NCBI GenBank assembly: GCA_937877685.1
Contig: CALFGU010000187.1
Coordinates: 1 to 16,785, forward strand
Direction: 5' to 3'
From: an uncultured Prevotella sp.
GTDB taxonomy: Bacteria > Bacteroidota > Bacteroidia > Bacteroidales > Bacteroidaceae
DNA length: 16,785 nucleotides
Below are positions 6,218 through 13,571 of the stretch, piece by piece. The translations under genes were made by a program, and so were the position numbers. The notes under the pieces were generated by a model. That model ran no database searches. It saw nothing but the letters and a program-made list of their open reading frames with translations, and was not told the DNA's origin. The first letter of the stretch is position 1. Each line of letters opens with the position of its first letter.

Positions 6218-7270
6218 TTACACTTTCCAGAAAATCTTGTTGCGGTACATCCAACGGAGGATGAGGAGCAATACGAGGCAGTTGCCGAAGGTGAGGAAGA
6301 GGTTGTAGTAATCGCCGAGGAAGGGTTGGAGACCATAACTTACGGAGTGGACAACGCTACGGAAGTTGATGCATTCGCCAATCATGTAGGCGGCAATGGC
6401 ATTCATGCCGTACCACTTCAGCCACTCCAATCCGCGACTCCATTCTAAGACGTCGATAACGTAATAGAAGAGCGCCAAGAGCAGGTAGCAGTAGCCGCCC
6501 GTTACGAGTGTCATTGACGATGTCCAAAGGCGTTTGTTGATAGGGAGGAAGTTGCCCCAGAGGTAACCCAAAGCGAGCAGTAAAAGTCCCAAACCCACTA
6601 AAATCAAGGTGATTTGTTGTTTTGAAAGTTCCTTGTAGCGAATCACTTGTCCCGAAAGCGCGCCTAACATTGTGGTGGCGGCAAAGGCAAGTGTGCTCCA
6701 CACCCATGTGTAAGAAGGATCACCACGGAAGCGTCCCAAGACGGTGGCATCAACAAGGTTGGCGAAGTTGCCATCTTGCGTATAGTCGCCCACGAGCATC
6801 ATGGGGATGGCATAGATAGTGAGTAGCGCAAGCGTAGTAAGGACTTGCATGCGCACAGAAAGCGTGAGCAGGCAAATGGCAGCGATGCCGTAGCCAAAAC
6901 CTATGGCTTGGAGCGTGTTGGTATAGAAAGTGAAGTGCTCCCAATTGAAAGTGAGCAAACCGCCTTGGACAACCATCCCCAAGAGAAAGAGCAAGATGAC
7001 ACGCTTTAAGATTCGGCGCCAAATTCCCGCGCCTTTCACCTCCTTGCGTAAGGCAAAGGGTATTGACACTCCCGCCATAAACATAAATAGTGGCATAACA
7101 AGATCCCACATGCGTAGTCCGTCCCATGCGGCATGGTCAAAGTGGTAAGCCAAAGAGTTGGTCCACTTGGCGTCAGAGACGGCGGCGAGCGAACTAACCA
7201 CGGGCCCCACGAAGAGTAGGAGGAAGAGGTCAAACCCACGGAGTATGTCAAGTGAGGCTAAGCGTTTCAT
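6218..7270 (-). CDS. Multi-pass membrane acyltransferase-like protein (DUF5009/DUF1624, HGSNAT-like)
   Basis: A 350-residue inner-membrane protein with about ten hydrophobic segments. The N-terminal RLASLDILRGFDLF and the loop with HAAWDGLRMWDLVMPLFMF (His46, Trp49, Asp56) are hallmarks of the family that includes human heparan-alpha-glucosaminide N-acetyltransferase. Members move an acetyl group across the membrane from acetyl-CoA to a sugar, and the loop His is thought to carry it. In Bacteroidota such proteins often accompany glycan metabolism, but no glycosidase is next to this one. The substrate is unknown. It follows an outer-membrane protein gene by 95 bases on the same strand. Confidence 0.9.
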   Translation of the reverse strand: MKRLASLDILRGFDLFLLLFVGPVVSSLAAVSDAKWTNSLAYHFDHAAWDGLRMWDLVMPLFMFMAGVSIPFALRKEVKGAGIWRRILKRVILLFLLGMVVQGGLLTFNWEHFTFYTNTLQAIGFGYGIAAICLLTLSVRMQVLTTLALLTIYAIPMMLVGDYTQDGNFANLVDATVLGRFRGDPSYTWVWSTLAFAATTMLGALSGQVIRYKELSKQQITLILVGLGLLLLALGYLWGNFLPINKRLWTSSMTLVTGGYCYLLLALFYYVIDVLEWSRGLEWLKWYGMNAIAAYMIGECINFRSVVHSVSYGLQPFLGDYYNLFLTFGNCLVLLLILRWMYRNKIFWKV

Positions 7271-7306
7271 TGAGGAAGGGGAGGGAGGTTAGGAGGGGAA
7301 AGCGTG

Positions 7307-7327
7307 AATTTTAGCGCAGCGAAAATT
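7307..7327. other. Short AT-rich stem-loop between two minus-strand genes
   Basis: AATTTT (7307-7312) and AAAATT (7322-7327) are inverted, with GC/GC pairing inside past one mismatch. It lies in the 95-base gap between the DUF5020-like and acyltransferase genes. A weak attenuator or terminator is possible; there is no T-run beyond the stem. Confidence 0.35.
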
Positions 7328-7365
7328 TTGCTACGTAGAGGGCTATGAGGACAAGAGAGACTTCT

Positions 7366-8076
7366 TTAGAATTCCCACTTCACAGCAAGGGTGGGGATGG
7401 CATAAAACCCATCGAAGAGGGCAAAGTTGTTTGACAGTTCAACTTCTGTGCCGATACTGAGGTTAAAGTCCTTGTCTGCCCACTTAAAGCGATTGAAGTT
7501 CAACCACAACTGAGGTTCAGCGAGGAATGTGTAATTGTGAGAATTGCCCGCGCCATCCACATGCTTCTCGCGCCAGAAGTCAGCGAATCCCGTGAATGAG
7601 AGTTTGCCGTCAAGCATGTGGAGATACCACGTTGCGGTCAACTGAAAGTTGTGAGGATCTTCGTTATCGCTGATGTACTTATACATGGGGGTAAACGTCC
7701 ATCCCTTGCTGAAGTCCTTGGAGTTCCAACCGTAAGTAGCACCAGCGAGGTAAGCGTCCTTAATATAATTGAGTCCGCCGTTGTATTCCACGTGGAGCGA
7801 AACGGGTGCCTTCCAGAATTTCAACTCACGGGCAATTTCCCAATAAGCAGACTTCACCTCGTTGTCAGCATAGTCCATGTCAACAAAGAAAAAGGTACTA
7901 CCCCATTTGTCTGGGCGAAACATTTCGACGGTAGTAGTCAATTCTGGGCGCGTAGCATTTTCATCATAAAGTGCACGACCAAAGTCGTAATGGAGTTGCA
8001 CGTTTTGTGCGACGGCTGTCATGCTTGCAATTACCAATGAGAGAACCAAAAGGAGGCGTTTGAAATTTGTAGTCAT
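7366..8076 (-). CDS. DUF5020-like outer-membrane beta-barrel protein
   Basis: A 236-residue protein with a signal peptide (residues 1-23, cleaving after TAVAQ or just before Asn). The mature part is built of alternating beta-strand-like segments rich in Trp, Tyr and Phe and ends in KWEF, an aromatic C-terminus typical of barrels inserted by the BAM machinery. The pattern (LHYDFGRALY near the N-terminus, YKYISDNEDPHNFQLTATWY, ending in YAIPTLAVKWEF) fits the DUF5020 family, which is related to the nucleoside-specific Tsx channel. A role in small-molecule uptake is therefore likely but the substrate is unknown. It is the first gene of the same-strand run that ends with the flavodiiron gene. Confidence 0.9.
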   Translation of the reverse strand: MTTNFKRLLLVLSLVIASMTAVAQNVQLHYDFGRALYDENATRPELTTTVEMFRPDKWGSTFFFVDMDYADNEVKSAYWEIARELKFWKAPVSLHVEYNGGLNYIKDAYLAGATYGWNSKDFSKGWTFTPMYKYISDNEDPHNFQLTATWYLHMLDGKLSFTGFADFWREKHVDGAGNSHNYTFLAEPQLWLNFNRFKWADKDFNLSIGTEVELSNNFALFDGFYAIPTLAVKWEF

Positions 8077-8197
8077 ACGATAAAAGTGTTATAGATTTTT
8101 TCTCTGTAATGTGGGGAAAATAGCGATGATTGAATGTGATTGCAATTCAGGAATTTATGATTTGAATTCAGAAATAGAAAACTAATCGTAACTTCGT

Positions 8198-8259
8198 GAA
8201 AATTCTTTGAGGTTTAGGAAAAATTCTTTGAGAGTTAAGAAAAATTCTTTAAGGGGGTG
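8198..8259. repeat. Three direct repeats of about 21 bp
   Basis: Copies start at 8198, 8218 and 8239 and share GAAAAATTCTTTGAG (first copy one A shorter, third copy ending TTTAAG). The period of 20-21 bases equals two helical turns, so repeated binding on one DNA face is possible. The array is about 120 bases upstream of the start of the minus-strand outer-membrane protein gene. Confidence 0.75.
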
Positions 8260-8300
8260 TGAACCTTAAGTTTTGGTAATGATATAGGATTTGCGGCACT

Positions 8301-8497
8301 TCCCCTATCTTAAGGGAAACAGCGGAAATGCTAAGAGGAAACTGAGAGAATGTTATCATACCCCCTCCCCTCCTACGGAGGTACTCCCCCTATCTTAAGG
8401 GGATAGCGCCATTCGGATTGTTCTTACCCTCAATGTTTACCCCAATGGATGTTTTAACGGATGAATCTAACTACGCTCTCCCCTTAAGATAGGGGGA
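8301..8497. repeat. Three copies of a CCCCTATCTTAAGGGG-type repeat, two forming a perfect 19-bp inverted pair
   Basis: TCCCCTATCTTAAGGGA lies at 8301-8317. TCCCCCTATCTTAAGGGGA lies at 8385-8403, and its exact reverse complement lies at 8479-8497. Each unit can itself form a short CCCCT/AGGGG hairpin. The inverted pair encloses 75 bases. Flanking CCCCTCCCCTCC (from 8362) and GGGGAGGGGGGGG tracts add to the symmetry. This looks like a dispersed non-coding repeat of the species. Confidence 0.75.
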
Positions 8498-8550
8498 GGG
8501 GGGGGAAATTCAACTTTGGGTTTAACTGCTATATTATTATCTAAGTTTAC

Positions 8551-9357
8551 CTATGTTTTTTCAACATTAGGAATGAACTTTCTCAACGCTTGAGGAGGCA
8601 TCCCCTTGCGCCTTGCATAATCGTTAAACTGTTCCTCAGAAATCACTCCTACGTTGAAATATTTTGCTTCATGGTGCGCAAAAATAAGTCCCGAAACTGC
8701 AGCGTGAGGAATCATCATTCCATTTTCGGTAAGTTGAATTCCAAGGCGGTTAAAGTCCATAATCTTGTCGAGCAAGAAGTTGGCGCTCATGTCGGGCAGA
8801 GATGGATAACCCACGGCAGGGCGAATGCCCACGAGCGGTTGGTCAAAGGGTTTTCCCCATTCGTGAAACAGCGCTTCGTGATGCACCCTCTCGGCGGCGG
8901 CTTCGGCAAGTCGGTCAGCAAGGGTTTGAAGCAATAGGCGTTGATATTCCGTCTGCACCTCCTCTAATTGAGGCGCATGAGTCGCTGTGGCAAAGATGCC
9001 GAGGCGATTGCCAATGGGGTGGCGCCGAGAGGCAGGGGCTAAGTAGTCGGCAAGACAGCGGAAGACGTCGCTACCCTTATCCCCGCGTTGCTGACGCAGA
9101 CAGGGGAGGCGCAAGGTCTCGTTCGTCAGGTAGATAAGGATGTCATCGCCCTCGCTTGCTGCATCCACAATCAGAAAACCCGCCTTGACTTGCGTGCCTT
9201 TCGCTTCCATTTCCTGTAGCGCCTCTTGGGCTTCCGCCTTTAACGCAAGCGCCTCTTTTGAACGCATCGCCTCGCCCTTAAATCCCCAGGCGAAGAGAAA
9301 GTGTGTCCAATCCACATGGGGGAGCAAGTCTGTGGGGCGGTAGATTCGGACGTTCAT
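8551..9357 (-). CDS. Stand-alone methionine synthase (MetH) activation-domain protein
   Basis: The 268 residues match the C-terminal reactivation domain of B12-dependent methionine synthase, which binds S-adenosylmethionine and re-methylates cobalamin that has been oxidised. Conserved stretches appear in the family order: LRQQ (87-90), CLADYLAP (101-108), ADRLAEAAAERVH (147-159), GIRPAVGYPSLPD (177-189, with the SAM-binding RxxxGY), LTENGMMIPHAAVSG (209-223), HHEAKYFNVG (228-237) and DYARRKGM (246-253). The homocysteine, folate and cobalamin domains are all missing, and the protein is somewhat shorter than the ~330 residues of the E. coli domain. The usual CPEHTEK after the GYP motif is LPDMSAN here. 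It starts two bases after the pyrC stop, so it is in one operon with pyrC. The core MetH must be encoded elsewhere. Confidence 0.93.
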   Translation of the reverse strand: MNVRIYRPTDLLPHVDWTHFLFAWGFKGEAMRSKEALALKAEAQEALQEMEAKGTQVKAGFLIVDAASEGDDILIYLTNETLRLPCLRQQRGDKGSDVFRCLADYLAPASRRHPIGNRLGIFATATHAPQLEEVQTEYQRLLLQTLADRLAEAAAERVHHEALFHEWGKPFDQPLVGIRPAVGYPSLPDMSANFLLDKIMDFNRLGIQLTENGMMIPHAAVSGLIFAHHEAKYFNVGVISEEQFNDYARRKGMPPQALRKFIPNVEKT

Positions 9358-9359
9358 CG

Positions 9360-10688
9360 TTATCTGTCAAAAGTAACGCGCTCGCCTTGTGGAGCATTGG
9401 GGCAGATGTCTCCGTCGGCATAAACCAAGACACCGTTGCAGAAGGTTTTTTCAACCTTCCACGCAAAGGTCTGCCCTTCAAGCGGACTCCATCCACACTT
9501 GCTCTTGATGCACTCCGATGTGAGCGTCCAAGAAATATTAGGACGCACGATTACGAGGTCGGCTTTGTAATCTTTGCGTAAGAAACCGCGGTCTTTCACG
9601 GAGAAGCGCTTTGCGGGGTTATGACTCATCAAGGTTACAAGTTGCTCAATGGGGAGCACGCCTTGGTTGACGAGTTCGAGCATTGACACGAGCGAAAATT
9701 GCACCATAGGCATGCCCGACACAGCAGTAAGTGCACCGCCCTTCTTTTCGTCAAGCAGGTGGGGAGCATGGTCTGTGGCAATGGTGTGAATTTTGCCGTT
9801 AGTCAACGCAGAGCGGAGTGCTGCGTGGTGAGACTCGTCCTTCACGGCAGGGTTACACTTGATGCGAGTGCCCAATGTAGCGTAATCTTTGTCGGTAAAG
9901 ACGAGGTGGGGGATACACACTTCAGCCGTGATGTTGCTATCGGCAGCGTCAATGAGCGTGAGTTCCTCCTTTGTAGTTAAGTGAGCCACGTGGAGTTGTG
10001 CACCATATTCCTTGGCAAGACTCACGGCGAGTTGCGTTGAACGGTAACACGCTTCTGCCGAACGAATTTCTGGATGATACTCAACTCCAGGTTCTCCGCC
10101 GAGTTGTTCTTTGAGTCGCTTGGTATTCTCTGCGATGATTGTTGAATCTTCACAGTGGGTCATGATAGGCAGTGTGCAGTTTGCAAATAATTCGCGCAAC
10201 GCCACTTCTTTATCCACAAGCATATTGCCTGTTGAAGAACCCATGAAGAGTTTTACGCCACAAGTGGTCTGAGGGTCAAGTGATTTAACAACTTCAAGAT
10301 TATCGTTTGTAGCACCGAAGAAAATCGCAAAGTTTGCAAGACATTGCGCTGCAAAGTGCTTGTTCTTCTCTTCATAGACTTCGAGGGTGGTTGTTTGAGG
10401 CACGGTGTTGGGCATGTCAAACACGGTGGTCACACCTCCTGCAACGGCGGCGCGACTTTCACTTGCAACATCAGCCTTGTGAGTCAGACCAGGGTCGCGG
10501 AAATGAACGTGGCAGTCAATAACTCCAGGAAGCACGTAGCAACCTTGAGCATCTACAACGGTGTCTGCTTCTGGGAGCAGCGTGGGGGATGCTATGATGT
10601 CAGCAATACGGTCGTCCGCAATAAGGATAGCACCGCTGAAGATTTTGCCTTCGTTGACAATTTGGGCGTTGGTTATGAGAGTGGTCAT
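9360..10688 (-). CDS. pyrC: Dihydroorotase
   Basis: This enzyme closes carbamoyl-aspartate to dihydroorotate, the third step of pyrimidine synthesis, in the cytoplasm. The 442-residue length and motifs fit class I dihydroorotases. The metal and substrate residues are present: H60, H62, R64 and D65 in HVHFRDP; K146 in GVKLFMGSSTGN, the position of the carbamylated lysine in CAD-type enzymes; H178 in MTHCED; H233/H236 in LHVAHLT; and D306 with H307 in ATDHAPH. No residue needed for catalysis is obviously missing. It is followed two bases later by the MetH-activation gene. A glycosyltransferase gene lies 149 bases upstream on the same strand, with purine-rich repeats in the gap. Confidence 0.96.
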   Translation of the reverse strand: MTTLITNAQIVNEGKIFSGAILIADDRIADIIASPTLLPEADTVVDAQGCYVLPGVIDCHVHFRDPGLTHKADVASESRAAVAGGVTTVFDMPNTVPQTTTLEVYEEKNKHFAAQCLANFAIFFGATNDNLEVVKSLDPQTTCGVKLFMGSSTGNMLVDKEVALRELFANCTLPIMTHCEDSTIIAENTKRLKEQLGGEPGVEYHPEIRSAEACYRSTQLAVSLAKEYGAQLHVAHLTTKEELTLIDAADSNITAEVCIPHLVFTDKDYATLGTRIKCNPAVKDESHHAALRSALTNGKIHTIATDHAPHLLDEKKGGALTAVSGMPMVQFSLVSMLELVNQGVLPIEQLVTLMSHNPAKRFSVKDRGFLRKDYKADLVIVRPNISWTLTSECIKSKCGWSPLEGQTFAWKVEKTFCNGVLVYADGDICPNAPQGERVTFDR

Positions 10689-10699
10689 ATAAATAAAGG

Positions 10700-10725
10700 A
10701 GAAATGAGAAAGTAGAAATGAGAAA
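10700..10725. repeat. 14-bp-spaced direct repeat upstream of pyrC
   Basis: AGAAATGAGAAA occurs at 10700-10711 and 10714-10725, ending 12 to 37 bases upstream of the minus-strand start codon of pyrC. It is part of a longer purine-rich stretch. Confidence 0.6.
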
Positions 10726-10744
10726 TGCCTTGAGGGATAAAATT

Positions 10745-10821
10745 AGAAAGGAGAAAGGGGGAAGAAGAAAATATTTATGCGGGACATTCATGCACCAGCA
10801 TATTTCTCCTTTCTCCTTTCT
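10745..10821. repeat. Polypurine/polypyrimidine inverted repeat between glycosyltransferase and pyrC
   Basis: AGAAAGGAGAAAGG (10745-10758) and CCTTTCTCCTTTCT (10808-10821) are perfect 14-bp inverted arms 49 bases apart. The right arm continues as a long pyrimidine run to about 10836. It follows the glycosyltransferase stop by 16 bases on the minus strand, so it may shape the 3' end of that transcript. Confidence 0.6.
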
Positions 10822-10837
10822 CCTTCCTTCTTTCCCA

Positions 10838-11584
10838 TTATGCTCTGGGCTTAATCTTTCCGAACATAGAAGCGAGGCGAAGTTTGATAACTCCAAAAAG
10901 GGCTTCGCCAAAAATGCCGCCGCTCATCTTGCTCGTACCTAATTCACGGTTGACGAAGATTACGGGAACTTCCTTAATCTTAAAGCCTAACTTATAGGCG
11001 GTGAATTTCATTTCAATTTGGAAAGCATAACCCTTGAAGCGGATGGCATCAAGATTAATGGTTTCAAGCACCTTACGGCGGTAGCACTTAAATCCGGCAG
11101 TTGTGTCGTTGACAGGAATGCCCGTTACGAACTGCACATACTTTGAAGCGTAATAACTCATGAGTACACGTCCCATGGGCCAGTTTACAACGTTTACGCC
11201 AGTGATGTAGCGCGAACCGATAGCTACGTCGTAACCATTGTCGCGCACTTCCTTTAACAAGCGGGGAACGTCCTTGGGGTCGTGACTGAAGTCGGCGTCC
11301 ATCTCAAAGATGAAGTCGTACTTCTGTTCGATGGCCCACTTAAAGCCAGTGATGTACGCCGTTCCGAGACCTAACTTTCCCGTGCGCTCAATAATGTGAA
11401 GGCGTCCCTTGAAGTCGCCCGCCATAAGTCCTTTGACAATGTCGGCAGTGCCGTCGGGCGAACCGTCTTCGATGACCAAAATGTCAAACTTATCTTCAAG
11501 CGCCATTACGGCACGAATGATGGCTTCAATGTTTTCCTTTTCGTTGTACGTAGGAATGATTACTACGCTTTTTCCAGGTTCCAT
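10838..11584 (-). CDS. Polyprenyl/dolichyl-phosphate mannose synthase-like glycosyltransferase (GT2)
   Basis: A 248-residue family 2 glycosyltransferase. Members of this subgroup move a hexose from a nucleotide sugar to a polyprenyl phosphate at the cytoplasmic face of the inner membrane, making the donor for later glycosylation. Motifs in order: IIPTYNEKENI (9-19), EDGSPDGT (39-46), the DxD-type metal site EMDADFSHDP (94-103), GSRY, and the QIEMK segment. No transmembrane helices are evident, which fits the short DPM1-type enzyme rather than the longer DPM/GtrB type. The GtrA-like flippase partner is not in the window. It is divergent from the TlpA-like gene, with a promoter box in between. 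Confidence 0.92.
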   Translation of the reverse strand: MEPGKSVVIIPTYNEKENIEAIIRAVMALEDKFDILVIEDGSPDGTADIVKGLMAGDFKGRLHIIERTGKLGLGTAYITGFKWAIEQKYDFIFEMDADFSHDPKDVPRLLKEVRDNGYDVAIGSRYITGVNVVNWPMGRVLMSYYASKYVQFVTGIPVNDTTAGFKCYRRKVLETINLDAIRFKGYAFQIEMKFTAYKLGFKIKEVPVIFVNRELGTSKMSGGIFGEALFGVIKLRLASMFGKIKPRA

Positions 11585-11610
11585 GTTGTAGAATTTTTAA
11601 ATTACCTCGG

Positions 11611-11618
11611 CAAATATA
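11611..11618 (-). promoter_or_regulatory. Bacteroidota -7 promoter box for the glycosyltransferase gene
   Basis: The minus strand reads TATATTTG, a full match to TAnnTTTG, 26 bases upstream of the ATG at 11584. A TTTTG (minus strand, 11642-11646) lies at a rather long spacing of 23 bases for the -33 element, so the -33 part is uncertain. Confidence 0.6.
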
Positions 11619-11651
11619 CAAATTTCGTGTGATAGAATCCTCAAAATGTGC

Positions 11652-11659
11652 TACCTTTG
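11652..11659 (+). promoter_or_regulatory. Bacteroidota -7 promoter box for the TlpA-like gene
   Basis: TACCTTTG is a full match to TAnnTTTG. It begins 39 bases upstream of the start codon I chose at 11691 and only 33 bases from the oppositely directed box at 11611-11618. No clean -33 TTTG is visible at the expected distance. Confidence 0.6.
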
Positions 11660-11690
11660 TCGCGTTAAAATGAAAAATATAAACTTAAAT

Positions 11691-12761
11691 ATGAAGATTA
11701 TGAAAAAGATGTTTTTCACTTTGCTTGCTGTAGTTGGTTTTTCTACGGCTTCAGCACAACAGTATGAAGTAAAGGGTAGCGCTCCTCGAGGTGTGCTCAA
11801 GGTGTATTTACGCAACTTTGAGGGTAATCAAGTTGACTCCACTTTTGTTACCGATGGAGCGTTCTCGTTTAAGGGAGATGCTGACGGCAAACTCTATGCA
11901 CAGGTGAGCGCAGATAATGGTCGCAAACTTTATGTGGTTCTTGACGGAAACGTGCAGGTGGACTTGGCTACTGAAAAGGCTACGGGTACTGCAGAGAATG
12001 ATAGTCTCACGGCATGGGCTTTCAGATTGGCAACTCCAATGAATAGTTTGCAGGCAATTCAACAGCAAGCGCAAAACATGCGTCGTGAAGGTACTGCCAC
12101 GGAAGAGGCAATGCGTGAACTTTCTGCAAAATACGATGAAGCCATGGCGCAAGTTGTGGGTGGTTTAAAGCAGATGTGTGCTGAAAATCTGCAGATGAAG
12201 TTCCCCGCACTTTATCTTGGTTTCTACGGCACATATCTTGAAAATGATGTGCTCATAGACCTTTCTGAGCAAAACCCTGCCTTTCTTCAGGTGTCGTTGC
12301 TTGGTCGTTTGAACAAGGCCATCAAGGGTTGGAAGAACCAAAAGGTGGGTGCTGAAGTGATAGATTTCGCTATGGCAGACACTACAGGCGTAGAGCGTCA
12401 CTTGACAGAGTTTGTAGGTAAAGGCAAGTACGTGCTCGTTGATTTCTGGGCAAGTTGGTGTGGTCCCTGCCGTCAGGAAATGCCTGAGGTAAAGAAAATC
12501 TATGAACAGTATAAGGACAAAGGTTTTGACATCGTAGGCGTGTCGCTCGATAATAATAAGAAAGCGTGGGTAGGTGCAATCAACAAGATGGAACTCCCCT
12601 GGCACCACATTTCAGACCTCAAGGGTTGGCAGTGTGAAGGTGCTGCGGTTTATGGTATTAATGCCATTCCCGCAACCATCCTTTTTGGTCCCGATGGTAA
12701 GGTTGTTGCTTCAGGACTCCGTGCCCATGAGTTGGCAGCAAAGTTGGCGGAGTTGTTATAA
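11691..12761 (+). CDS. TlpA-like thioredoxin-fold protein with DUF4369-type N-terminus
   Basis: A periplasmic thiol-disulphide oxidoreductase of 356 residues. A signal peptide fills residues 1-23 (MKIMKK start, hydrophobic core, ending in SAQQ). Residues ~25-95 resemble the DUF4369 beta domain common in Bacteroidota, followed by a helical linker. The thioredoxin-like domain spans ~225-356 with the redox motif WCGPC at 256-260 and the cis-Pro in the IPAT segment. Four in-frame ATGs lie near the start. The one at 11646 is upstream of the -7 box and cannot be right, and the one at 11670 would leave almost no leader. I chose 11691, with 11700 equally possible. The likely job is reducing disulphides in exported proteins or handling oxidative stress. 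Confidence 0.9.
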   Translation: MKIMKKMFFTLLAVVGFSTASAQQYEVKGSAPRGVLKVYLRNFEGNQVDSTFVTDGAFSFKGDADGKLYAQVSADNGRKLYVVLDGNVQVDLATEKATGTAENDSLTAWAFRLATPMNSLQAIQQQAQNMRREGTATEEAMRELSAKYDEAMAQVVGGLKQMCAENLQMKFPALYLGFYGTYLENDVLIDLSEQNPAFLQVSLLGRLNKAIKGWKNQKVGAEVIDFAMADTTGVERHLTEFVGKGKYVLVDFWASWCGPCRQEMPEVKKIYEQYKDKGFDIVGVSLDNNKKAWVGAINKMELPWHHISDLKGWQCEGAAVYGINAIPATILFGPDGKVVASGLRAHELAAKLAELL

Positions 12762-12816
12762 AGTAGCAGTGCTCCCCAAAAGGTTCACCCGAATGGTTAA
12801 ATGAAATAGATGTCTT

Positions 12817-13428
12817 ATGAAGAACAGACCAATCCTTAGTTCCCTAATTGTGTTGGGAATTGGCATTTCTTTAGTTTTGTACGCTACGGAAATGGCGCGT
12901 TATATTGTTCAAGGAGTGGGAGTCTTGTTTCTCCTTCCAGGATTAATAACCCTATTTAATGCCTTTACTAAGTATAAGTCCACCCAATCGCTTCCGATAA
13001 TTCCCTTGATAGTCGGAGGGGGATGCGTGCTAATGGGCATTGTTCTCTTGGTTATCCCAAGCACATTTATCAATGCGTTGTTCTATCTCTTAGCTTCGTT
13101 ACTCGTATTGGGAGGTTTCTTCCAAATCATCCAATTAATAAGGTGGAGTCGTGAAGGAATGAAGAATGGCGTTGTCTATTATCTATTTCCGCTAGCGATT
13201 TTCTCAGTAGGCCTTTACTTACTGCTCCGTCCGCTAGAGGAAATCGAATATCCTTATTTAATTGTGGGGTATGCTGCTATACTGTATAGTGTGATTGAGT
13301 TGTTAACCTTTATCCGTATCGCTCGTTATCGTTGTGAGGTGAAGCGATTGGAAAAAAGTAAACCCCAGCAACCACTTGTTGAGGAAGAAACGCCAGACGC
13401 AGTTGCTGATGAGAAGGTTGATGCGTAA
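12817..13428 (+). CDS. DUF308/HdeD-like multi-pass membrane protein
   Basis: A 203-residue protein with about six hydrophobic segments in pairs within residues 8-168 and a charged, probably cytoplasmic tail from ~170 (KRLEKSKPQQPLVEEETPDA). The repeated two-helix hairpins with Gly-rich turns fit the DUF308/HdeD family, one member of which is linked to acid resistance in E. coli; the function here is unknown. It starts 55 bases after the TlpA-like gene with no terminator between, so co-transcription is likely. A hairpin terminator follows. Confidence 0.85.
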   Translation: MKNRPILSSLIVLGIGISLVLYATEMARYIVQGVGVLFLLPGLITLFNAFTKYKSTQSLPIIPLIVGGGCVLMGIVLLVIPSTFINALFYLLASLLVLGGFFQIIQLIRWSREGMKNGVVYYLFPLAIFSVGLYLLLRPLEEIEYPYLIVGYAAILYSVIELLTFIRIARYRCEVKRLEKSKPQQPLVEEETPDAVADEKVDA

Positions 13429-13511
13429 ATTATAGATATAATATATGAGTTGCATAGTCCGATGTTGCGGTAAACAAGACTCGGGGTAACAACTATATTA
13501 TTGTATAACAC

Positions 13512-13555
13512 AAGCAAGAGGGTGTGCCAAAATAATTTGACACACCCTCTTGCTT
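13512..13555. terminator. Bidirectional hairpin terminator between convergent genes
   Basis: AAGCAAGAGGGTGTG (13512-13526) and CACACCCTCTTGCTT (13541-13555) are perfect 15-bp inverted arms with a 14-base loop. It sits between the ends of the DUF308-like gene (plus) and the TolC-type gene (minus), 16 bases from the latter stop, so it probably serves both. Confidence 0.85.
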
Positions 13556-13571
13556 ATTATAGACTAAAAAA

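Larger units (their letters stand above)
8077..8550. other. Intergenic region with tandem and inverted repeats, no gene recognised
   Basis: About 470 bases without a convincing coding frame, lying upstream of the DUF5020-like gene and downstream of the MetH-activation gene. It holds three ~21-bp direct repeats (8198-8259) and three copies of a CCCCTATCTTAAGGGG-type motif (8301-8497). A sequence on the minus strand at about 8117-8124 (TATTTTCC) is a poor match to TAnnTTTG and is only a candidate promoter. Confidence 0.6.

Noticed and set aside
8198..8259. CRISPR array
   Set aside because: Three short repeats without unique spacers of 30-40 bases and no cas genes.
10718..10942. Small plus-strand frame across the pyrC-glycosyltransferase gap
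   Set aside because: It is built from purine-rich repeat DNA and the antisense of the glycosyltransferase, with no family likeness.
11646..11690. ATG at 11646 or 11670 as the TlpA-like start
   Set aside because: The first is upstream of the TACCTTTG promoter box and the second leaves almost no leader; the signal peptide begins at 11691 or 11700.
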